Position numbers and translations under genes: made by a program
Part shown: positions 56,274-64,000 of the stretch, one piece after another
Layout of the letters: each line of letters opens with the position of its first letter
Numbering within the stretch: position 1 is the first letter of the stretch
Origin: Bemisia tabaci
Lineage: Eukaryota; Arthropoda; Insecta; Hemiptera; Aleyrodidae
Direction: 5' to 3'
Length of the DNA stretch: 64,000 bases
Assembly (NCBI RefSeq): GCF_918797505.1
Contig: NC_092799.1
Location: 14,842,295-14,906,294, forward strand
Notes under the pieces: generated by a model
What the model saw: only the letters and a program-made list of their open reading frames with translations
Databases searched by the model: none
What the model was told of the DNA's origin: nothing

Positions 56274-56595
56274 AGGCTTCGTTGAACTCCCTCTAAAAAT
56301 GGACCAGTAGAGAAGGCACAAAATTCAGCGGTACGATATGTGTTTCCTGATGAATTTTGATGGCCAAATGAGAAAATGCGTACCTTACCTTCGTTCCAAC
56401 ATTTGGACGTGTTTTCGCCAAACGGAACAACGGAGGCTTCGTTGAACCCTCTCTAAAAATGGACCAGTAGAAAAGGCAACAATATTCAGCGGTACGATAC
56501 GTGTTTCCTGATAAATTTCGACGGCAAAATGAGGAAACGCGTATCTTCGTTCCAACGTTTTGACGTATTTTCGCCAAACTGAGCTATGTGCATAA
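56274..56595. repeat. 160-bp tandem duplication
   Basis: AGGCTTCGTTGAAC..CTCTAAAAATGGACCAGTAG begins at 56274 and again at 56434; both continue with AAATTCAGCGGTACGATA-type, GTGTTTCCTGAT and TTCGTTCCAAC blocks. Two units, non-coding. Confidence 0.8.
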
Positions 56596-56683
56596 AGACG
56601 TGAGCTCTGCTATGCATATATTCTTATGGGTCTTAGGGCTCATGCCTCATTGTTCATAGTTTCGTTTGGCAGAAATACTTTCA
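56565..56683. mobile_element. Family T palindromic element, copy 2
   Basis: GACGTATTTTCGCCAAACTG and AGCTATGTGCATA at the left face TTCATAGTTTCGTTTGGCAG and AAATAC at the right, with AGGGCTCAT near the centre as in the copy at 24905. It overlaps the end of the tandem duplication. Confidence 0.6.
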
Positions 56684-57718
56684 TTCAAGGATCTCAGATT
56701 TTGTTTTGTTCTAAGCGAAGAAGTCCGATCAAAATTTCTCCTCCTGTGATTGGTGTGAAACTCGCATGGCCAAAAGTAAATGCCTACGGGGAAAAAGACA
56801 TTACATAGTAAACGGAGGCAAAACTTTAATGGCCAAAATTTTTTTGTTGAGCCAAGTGGAAATCTGAAAATGACGGATTAGCAATATTATAGATGGTTAT
56901 TTTCAAAAATTACGTCTTATCAAAAGGCAGAATTCACACCCCTACACCTCCGAGGCTTATTAGACAAAGAAATTCAACCTTAGCCATCCCCGTAGATACG
57001 ATAGACACGTACAAAATTTCTGAAGTGAACTCAATAATACGAGAGCAGCGTCTTTTGTGTGCGTCAAATCAAATTCAAACTTCGGTGTCATTTACCGAAC
57101 GATTTTCGCGAATATGACAGTCGGTATGGTTTTTAATTTCTGCGCATTTTAAAGTCGTTGACCAAATTGAAAAATCAACCCCGAAAAAGAAAAAATAAAA
57201 CTGGAAAAATAATAAGAGAAAAAAACCAGTGTGAAATGTCTTTACCATTCATAGAAATCAATGAATATTTTTGGTGCACATATCAATATTATTACGGATA
57301 AATCGTCATGGACGTTGGTTACACCACACTCCGTAAAAACTCCACAGCGGTTCGTTTGATATCCTTTTGTAAGAAGCGAACTTTTCCTGGCTCCTCCTCC
57401 GGTGTCCGGGCTGCTGGGAACTTTCCCGGATTTTTCCCGAATCGACGCGGACTAGATATTTTCCTTTTCCTCGAGGATGTTTTTATACGCTGTCCAGTTC
57501 AGCGGTTCAGCGGACCGGCGACTTTATTTTATATGCAGCAATGTGGACCGGAAATGGTGAGCCGGGTTTCCGGAAATGCGGTGAACATCAATCAATGCTA
57601 TTATCTCGTCTCTGCCTTCTGGATCGACGAGACCCATCGTTGCCATGCATACCGGCAAACGCACCGAATCGAGCTTTAAGAGGAAAAATCAACCATTCCT
57701 TTCAACATGCATCAAGTT
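56684..57718. other. Unannotated segment
   Basis: The 123-codon plus frame at 57308-57679 has no recognisable domain and is not called. No shared element. Confidence 0.35.
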
Positions 57719-57980
57719 CTGCCGTGCTAACTGCTAAGGAAGAACGCCGTATGAACATTCGAGAGTTGCCAGGTTTTCTTTGATAAGATGCTCATTTTTG
57801 AGGAAAGTTATGAATATTTTTACTCTTGAAATTTTCAGGAACTATAGGTGAAATTGCGAAAAAAATACTCTGAAAAAATGGAAGGAAAATATTCATAAGT
57901 TTACAAAGGGATTCTTGTTTTATCAGAGGAAATTCGACGACGCCTGAGGGCTCATACGGCACTTTTCCTTAGCACGGCAG
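57719..57980. mobile_element. Family A palindromic MITE with AGTT duplication
   Basis: CTGCCGTGCTAACTGCTAAG at the left contains a 7-bp internal duplication (CTAACTG). The right end is TTTTCCTTAGCACGGCAG. AGTT lies on both sides. About 262 bp. Confidence 0.85.
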
Positions 57981-58730
57981 AGTTGTTCTGCATTTTGTGA
58001 TAAGGAGGTATCATTTGGACGAATTTATTCTGAAAGGAACTATGGAGAGGTAGACAGTTAGGGAAGATGGGTGGTCCACCTACATGCTGCATACGTTGCT
58101 CAATAGATCGATCGAATATCGAATCGTCCTCCAAAAAACCGATAATCTACCTTAAAAACTGCTATGAATACGTCCCTTAAAGCGGTGAATTTCAATTTCC
58201 GATGCGCAACGCCTGAAATATTCGACAGGGCCATCGCCTTCTTGCCGAGACCTGGGCGGAGACCGAAAACCCGTCGATCCATCACATCACGTAGGCGGAG
58301 AGGGTGGGAGCGGGGGCGTGGAGGTGTCGAAACGATTCCGATACGCAGCGAGTCAGGATCAAAAGCGCGTAAGTTCAAGTCCCAGTCGGCTTGAAATTAA
58401 GGTGCCAGGGGATCGAAACCTGAATCGTTATCGATATGCCCTTATCTTACCGATACTATACATCGATCGAAGTCATTCGATAAGGTTGCAAGAGTTGACT
58501 CATCTCGAAGTGGTGTTACGCCCTTTGGCGAGCCGAACGACGAGCTGCGGGTAATTAGTCTAGGCTCGACCGCAACATTGACCTTAATCAACGGCGTTTA
58601 TTCATCAGGCGCGTGGCCCGGGCCCCAGCCCCCCCCCCGGGCCCCCCTGTTTGCCTGTCCTACTGCCCGAGTCCCCCGGGCAGGGGGCACGGCCCTCCAA
58701 GAGGAAGCTCCGCTCACGGCATGCCTGCCT
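57981..58730. other. Unannotated segment with a T motif
   Basis: 58015-58042 (TTTGGACGAATTTATTCTGA, AAGGAACTATGG) is the dispersed T motif. GTAAGTTCAAGTCCCAG near 58367 has a B-box-like core but no A box. C- and G-rich runs at 58629-58650. No gene recognised. Confidence 0.4.
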
Positions 58731-58830
58731 CTGCTCCGCGTTTAGGGAATACGCCTTAGGGACGACGAAATGTTGCTAAATTTCCCCGGATAAATGATTT
58801 ATTTTCGACGGAAATTCGATATATTTCCTT
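58731..58830. mobile_element. Family A left half, truncated
   Basis: CTGCTCCGCGTTTAGGGAAT, ACGCCTTAGG and GAAATGTTGCTAAATTTCCC resemble a left arm; no right arm follows before the H element at 58861. Confidence 0.5.
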
Positions 58831-58860
58831 GGAATCTTTGGATGAAATTAAAGACCATAC

Positions 58861-59452
58861 CAGGGTTGCTAAAGAAATTAGAAAATTAAATTCCCTGACA
58901 AATGAAGATACGCCAGACGGTTAACAAGATATTAGAAATAGATTTCGGGCAAAATATGTTGTTCGAAACGTCGAACCCATTCTAGACAGCAAATACAGGT
59001 GACACGACAATTTTTTCCCGGCATTTCCCGGTACACGGAGAAAATAACTTCGTGCGTAGGACCCGAAGTTGAGGTCATATAGATCCCTGAAGTTTTCGGA
59101 TCACGCATCGAAAAACTTGAGGTCCAGCTGCCGAAGTTTGAGTCAGACATTTGAAGTACTTCGATCTATACCGAAGGATTCGGGTCACACATCTGAAGTA
59201 CTCCGGGACATGCCGAAGTACCTCGATGTCTAACTCGAACTTCGGCAGCTCGACCTTAAGTTTTTAGATACGTGATCCGAAAACTTCAGAGATCCATAAG
59301 ACCTCAACTTCGGGTCCCACGTACGAAGTTCTTTTCTCCGTGTACTTTCTGACATTTTCAGGTTTCCCTGACATTGCCAGGTTTTCCCTAAATTATCAAA
59401 ATTCCCTGCAATTTCCCGGTTTCCCGATACTTCCTGACTGTGGCGACCTTCC
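58861..59452. mobile_element. Family H element interrupted by a family I element
   Basis: CAGGGTTGCTAAAGAAATTAG at the left; CTTCCTGACTGTGGCGACCTT at the right. Removing 59034-59342 and one TA leaves about 281 bp, the normal H length. Confidence 0.75.
59034..59342. mobile_element. Family I element flanked by TA
   Basis: Starts CACGGAGAAAATAACTTCG and ends CGAAGTTCTTTTCTCCGTG. TA at 59032-59033 and 59343-59344. The interior alternates CCGAAGTT, GACCTCAAG and GATCCGAAAACTT in both orientations. 309 bp. A truncated relative is at 18950-19164. Confidence 0.85.
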
Positions 59453-59983
59453 AAAAAACATAGTGAGAGATCCCCACAAGGTTTTGCTTTAATAGAAGAC
59501 ATCGGCAGTTAAGAATCTTAGAGCGCCAGGGAGCACTACGGAGCTAATGTATGCTCCAATTATTTTGCAGGATTATGTCATCGCGGCAACGGCGCCATAA
59601 GAGCTCTCATAGTTGTGCACCTTGCGAGACCGCAAGATCATAGATCAAGAATCAACGGAAGGAACACTCGACTCGAGAAGTCGAGACTGACATCGGAACC
59701 TAGATCAATCCACATTCTGAGTCCCAATAGGGCGCGACCCCCGGGCAGGTCGACACATCGTGCGGGGAAACGAGCGCCTCGCACGTTCGACTCCGTGCGG
59801 AATTAGCGGATTTCATCGGCATCGTAGACAACTCGGCTTGGTGACCGTCGCATCAGTAGCCTTCTGCGATGCCACTTGTCGGCTACAAGAGCAGATCGTG
59901 ATAAGGAGGTGAGAGCTAGAGCGCTGTTGCCTTTTCTTCCTGGAATATTAATTTTTTAAACAGCTCTCCGAGAAGCTGTACAT
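59453..59983. other. Unannotated segment
   Basis: No gene or shared element recognised. Confidence 0.35.
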
Positions 59984-60514
59984 TAGAGTCCCTTAATACT
60001 GAGAGTAAAGACAATGCGAATCTGTTTCTGAATGGTTCCCGTATTTTATACACTGGAAAAAAAAGAATCTTAAATTTGCCGCCAAGAAGTATTTATTCTT
60101 AAAACAATAATTTTGCTGCTTAATATAAGCTACTTTTTTGCTTAACCCAAGCATTATTTTTCTTGAATCAAGAAAAAGTCGGCTTAAGGCAAGATAAAGA
60201 AAATTCTTGGGGGCAAATTCAAGAATTATCATGCTTGATCCAAGCTACTTTTTTTTCAGTGTAGGCCTTCACAGTGTCACAAACGGAAATAAAGATTACA
60301 GTTTCACCAATTGCACTGCAAAGATTATTAACTGGAATGAACCGGGGAATTGGGGGTACGATAAGGAACAAATGGAACGAGAGAGGGAACGGAAATAGGA
60401 ATTTAGGAATGGATTGATCAAAGATTACAAAAAAGTCCGATTCGTGTAATCTTGATTCCCGTTTGTGACATCCATAAGCCGCGTTGCCTCAACTTTTTCA
60501 ATAAAGGGTCTCTA
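59984..60514. mobile_element. Family L TIR element with an insertion
   Basis: TAGAGTCCCTTAATACTGAG at the left, AATAAAGGGTCTCTA at the right, same internal order as 26842-27158 (CACAAACGG.AATAAAGAT, GAACGAGAGAGGGAACGG). The extra 211 bp is the CACTGG element at 60051-60261. Confidence 0.8.
60051..60261. mobile_element. CACTGG-ended MITE inserted in L
   Basis: CACTGGAAAAAAAAGAATCT to CTTTTTTTTCAGTG with TA on both sides. Termini are of family B type, but the interior differs (TAAGCTACTTTTTTGCTTAA, CAAGAATTATCATGCTTG). The intact paralogue at 26905-26920 has GTATTTTAGGCC at this place, an empty site. Confidence 0.8.
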
Positions 60515-60517
60515 CGA

Positions 60518-60731
60518 GAATGAAAAAGACAAGCCCTCGGCGCGGCGATCGGCATGTCACACATATTAGCGCCTACAAGACTGCATGAATACTTCACGCA
60601 TTGCGCCAAACCCAGTGCGGTCAGGAGCGGTTGGCGTGAAACGTATAGCGCCTACAAGACTGCAGGAATACTTCACGCATTGCGCCAATCACAATGCGAT
60701 TAGCGCGGCGCAGCGGCGGAAGTTAAAATTA
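60518..60731. repeat. Family M repeat, copy 2
   Basis: GAATGAAAAAGACAAGCCCTC, two GCGCCTACAAGACTGCA.GAATACTTC units about 79 bp apart, then GCGGCGGAAGTTAAAATTATT. It abuts the right end of the L element. Confidence 0.75.
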
Positions 60732-61067
60732 TTGAACCACATTTATATTTGTTCTTTCATAATTGTTAGGTTCATTTCTTATAAATAGAGGACCTTGCCC
60801 AGATAGAGAAAGGTTAACGGAACTTAACTTTCGCGCAAAGTTCCGTGAAATTTTGCTAGTAGTGTTGACAGGGCTTTCGCAAAAAATGTATCCAACACGA
60901 GTAGGTAAACGCATCCCCTCCCCCTCCGGCACGTTCACTTGATGGTTTTTATTGATGTTTCAAAACGAAAGAAAAGAAGGTGGCAAAATACAGGCGGCAA
61001 GTAGGTAAATCCGGCCCTGCTTTGCAATTGGAGAACAAAATTTTTGACTCTGCTTATTAACGTCACC
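60732..61067. other. Unannotated segment
   Basis: Nothing recognised. Confidence 0.35.
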
Positions 61068-61210
61068 ATACCATTAGTACCATGTGTACCATTAGTATAC
61101 ATTACCATTAATACCATGTGTACCATTAGTATACATTACCATTAGTACCATGATTGTGTACCATTAGTATACATTATCATTAGTACCATTAGTAGTATTT
61201 TATACCATTA
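61068..61210. repeat. ACCATTAGTA minisatellite
   Basis: About five units of ACCATTAGTACCATGTGT and ACCATTAGTATACATT combinations, with a higher-order period near 32 bp. Confidence 0.85.
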
Positions 61211-62646
61211 GTAACCCTATGCACATATTGTTTTTACGGATGAGCCAGAAATTGTAGTTTCTAATTGCAAAATGCGGTTCGACTTATGCGAGGGAGCGAT
61301 GACTCAGAGATTCGAATAAGGCGTAGAATTGCTTGGCCTGAGCGCTAGTAATGACTTAAGACGATGACGTAAACGAGACATGTAAACACAACGGATATTC
61401 AATTTGAAATGGATTGCAGATGCGTTGTTTTTGCACGGGGCTTCAAACATTTCGTTCAATTCGAGAGAAGTAGCAATCATGTCGTAGCTTGGTGGAGTCA
61501 GGCACCGTATAACCGAAAACGAACGGCGAAAAAGTCGAGAGACGTCTGTCACTTTTGAACTTTAATAACGCACGTATTCCTGAAACTTGAGCTATGCCTC
61601 GCAACAATGAGCAGGGAATTTTAATTTGCGCGAAAATACCGTGAAAAATTCTCGAGACACCGGCTCGGCTCGGCGCGCCATGTTCTTTTTGGTATCAGCT
61701 CGCGGGCTTCGTTTTGGGCGCTTCTGGGTACCAGATGCGCCCTTTCCAACCGTTCGACTCCCCCGATGTAACATGTACTATACTACATGCCCTTTTGCCT
61801 TATGGGTAATGACGCCATTCTGGTACACCCGGGAAAATTTGATTTTTTTCTGCATCTGGTATTCGTAAAAGTTTTCGTGAAATGTTTTGCTTTTAAGCAT
61901 AACAATCTCGCACGGACGTATTACCTGGTTAAAGTATTTTAGGGCCTCCTTATGCTTTAAATACTTATATCCGAGGCAGTACTTTCAGATCGATTTGAAA
62001 ATATTACGAACAGTCACGTGATCTCTTCATTTTAGTGACGTATTACTGTGCTACTTTGTGATTGGTTCATTTTCTTGGCGCAGCATCGACACGTCAGCTG
62101 TTTGCGGCATTGAGCGGAAGGTTTAAGGTTATGTCATGGACCAAGAGAATGAATAAGGACCCCCAACTCCAGTTAGCGGAGACATTAGCGCTGCCTGCGT
62201 TCACGCCGTGAATATGGGTCCAGCCAGCGCCGATGTCACCGCCGGCCGGCCGGTCCCTCTCTTCCCCGCGACCCGCGCTTCCCCTCCCCATTGCTGAACT
62301 CCTCTTCACGCGGCCCCGCACCCCCGCGACCTGCGCGCCCTACCTCGCGGCGTCGCACTATGGTCCCAATCCACTTTTCAGTGATCAAAAATCAGAGCGG
62401 CTCTCCGTTTGAGTATAAATACATTTAAGATATGTTGTCCTCATGATTTTGATGCGCTGAATCCGAATTTGACCTCCGCTTTTCCCTAAAAAATCATTTG
62501 CAAAAGTTACCGTCATTTTTTCACATAAATCACAAACTGTCATACGATTGGCTTGTTATACTTGCTTATATTGGATGAAAACCATGCGTTCATTGCACAT
62601 ACATGTACAGTTCATGCAAAATTAAGGATGTTTTAATTTTTTGACA
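61211..62646. other. Unannotated segment with a P-like half
   Basis: 61218-61282 (CACATATTGTTTTTACGG, GAGCCAGAAATTGTAGTTTC, AATTGCAAAATGCGG) is a P-type half repeat in reverse orientation. 62200-62345 is GC-rich. No gene recognised. Confidence 0.4.
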
Positions 62647-62657
62647 CCCCCCCCCCC

Positions 62658-62722
<65 letters not shown>
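62647..62722. repeat. C13 A T62 homopolymer tract
   Basis: C13 (62647-62659), one A, then T62 (62661-62722). Lengths cannot be trusted in an assembly. No SINE or LINE body could be linked to the T run. Confidence 0.85.
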
Positions 62723-62727
<5 letters not shown>

Positions 62728-63009
62728 TAACTAAACTGAAAAAAATGAAATAGATCTAAAATTCATTTGTATTTTAAAAATGTCGAAATAATGCTTCAGA
62801 GAAGACTTTTCTTTAAGTTGATTTGCCGGGAAATGCAATCGGGTACATAACAATGTTGAAGAGCGGGGGGTGCAATATTGTCACGTTAAGGAAAATTCAA
62901 TCAACAATGGATAAATATTCGGGGAGTAAGGAATTTTACATCAATAGGTACTTTCTAGGATGGAAAAGAGCATTTTTAAAGATAAAACTGCGGAACGGAA
63001 AACTTTTCA

Positions 63010-63700
63010 AAAAATCTCAAAAAGTAGGGGGAACCAAATTTTTTTCGAAACGGTCAACCTCAAAAAGATTCATAGAAGCTACATAATGGCGTCTCTGTAG
63101 ATGCAAAATTGCTTAGCACGTGTTAAGCCTGCAATTACTGGTGTTTTTCAGGGCAAAAAATTGAGTTTTTCTGGGGCAAACACGTAGTCACGTAAAAAAT
63201 TCAAATTTGGTCGAAAGAGCATGCGGAAGCAATTATTTTTGGTTCGGTTGCCTTCCTAAGGATCTATAGAAACGACTTAAAAGTGTCTCTGGAGGTGCCA
63301 AATGTCTCAGAATATTTTTCGAGGGGCTTTCCAGGGTTAATACAGTATTTTGAAGGAAACACGCAGGTACGAAAAAGATTCAAAATTCGTTCAAAAAGCA
63401 AGAAGAACCAACAATTTTTGGTTTAAAATCCTTCTTAAGGATTCATAGAGACTACTTAAGCACGTTTTTGGAGGTGCCGAATGCCTCAAAAAAGTTTAAG
63501 ACGACTGCAGATTGATCGATGGCTAAACTTGCTAAATACCGTTATTTTAGCCACCGACTTAGAGACCTAATAAATTCGATTTCTCGAGAAAAAGCAAACC
63601 AAAGCACGAAATATTTCTACTGTAGCTTTCCAAGGATGTGTAGAAGCTCCCTAAAGGTGTCTCATTAGGTGACCTTTGGTGACTTTTTTTTAAAATGAAA
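63010..63700. repeat. Diverged satellite-like repeat, period 180-195 bp
   Basis: The block GATTCATAGAAGCTACTTAA..GTGTCTCTGGAGGTGC.AA recurs at 63067, 63261, 63440 and (weaker) 63635, with AACCAAATTTTT / AACAATTTTTGG upstream of several units. Spacing is 194, 179 and 195 bp. Units differ by many substitutions, so the array is old. Similar texture continues toward 64000. Confidence 0.65.
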
Positions 63701-64000
63701 GTACGTGGGAAAAATCGGCATTTTTTCATGAAAAATAGGTACCCAACTTCTACCTTGTGTAGAATGTATCAGAATGCCTCGGAGAAAAATTGTAATTAGT
63801 GCGTTACAATCCTCTTAGAGTCCTCTACAAAATGGTATAAGCAAGAATTCTGAGAAACCATTTCATGATTCAGGAGAGGCTCCGAAAGCTTTGTTAGAAA
63901 TAGCCACTTCACGGGTCAGAAAATACATATCCGACTATTCGCACAGTTTGTGACACTTTCAAAGTGACTAGAAATTTTTTTGAGGTATACTACGTGTAGT
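63701..64000. other. Trailing segment
   Basis: Probably a further decayed unit of the preceding array (TTAGAGTCCTCTACAAAATG near 63816), otherwise nothing recognised. Confidence 0.35.

Noticed and set aside
58318..58420. tRNA gene suggested by GTTCAAGTCCC
   Set aside because: Only a B-box-like core is present; no A box or cloverleaf stems could be placed.

Overview
The window looks like nuclear DNA from an animal, most likely an insect. It shows no bacterial or viral organisation: no operons, no long open reading frames and no Shine-Dalgarno-spaced genes. It is AT-rich overall with short GC-rich islands, and it is crowded with short palindromic non-autonomous transposons, minisatellites and long homopolymer runs. 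From memory of similar repeat sequences, a sap-feeding hemipteran such as a whitefly is possible. That is a weak inference and could not be checked here. No intact protein-coding gene can be supported. The longest reading frames (100-200 codons) mostly run through minisatellites or palindromic repeats, and the rest resemble nothing I recognise. The window is best read as intergenic or intronic repeat-rich DNA.

Layout. 0.5-5.4 kb: a GATCGA-type minisatellite, a foldback element (E), a tandem pair of a 400-bp unit (D), each unit split by a different transposon, then a second E copy nested in another inverted repeat. 5.8-8.1 kb: several copies of the commonest element (family A). 9.6-10.7 kb: a terminal-inverted-repeat element, a diverged duplication and a tRNA-derived SINE. 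11.8-15.3 kb: family H elements, one containing a large 21-bp minisatellite, and a five-unit tandem array carrying a YY1/Pho-like motif. 16.7-28 kb: a mosaic of families A, B, C, H, I, L, N, O and P. 28.5-29.5 kb: a GC-rich tandem duplication, a Met-tRNA-like sequence, and a degraded copy of the start of mitochondrial ND1 (a NUMT). 29.8-32.6 kb: two nearly identical 879-bp arms in inverted orientation around a 752-bp spacer, with a CCAGATTT minisatellite on both sides. 33.0-34.0 kb: three A elements joined by one 20-bp spacer in alternating orientation, the middle one interrupted by a hAT-like MITE. 34-54 kb: further scattered repeats, including several hAT-like family C copies with exact 8-bp target duplications and a 148-bp tandem array. 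55-64 kb: a 21/22-bp minisatellite, nested insertions into families H and L, a 62-T run and a diverged satellite of about 190 bp.

The features do not form a pathway. What they record is transposition history: target duplications, empty paralogous sites and nesting give the relative order of several insertions. The remaining functional possibilities are transcriptional (YY1-like array, polymerase III boxes) or RNA-level (the long inverted repeat could give double-stranded RNA). Single-letter family names (A, B, C and so on) were coined here and are not database names.
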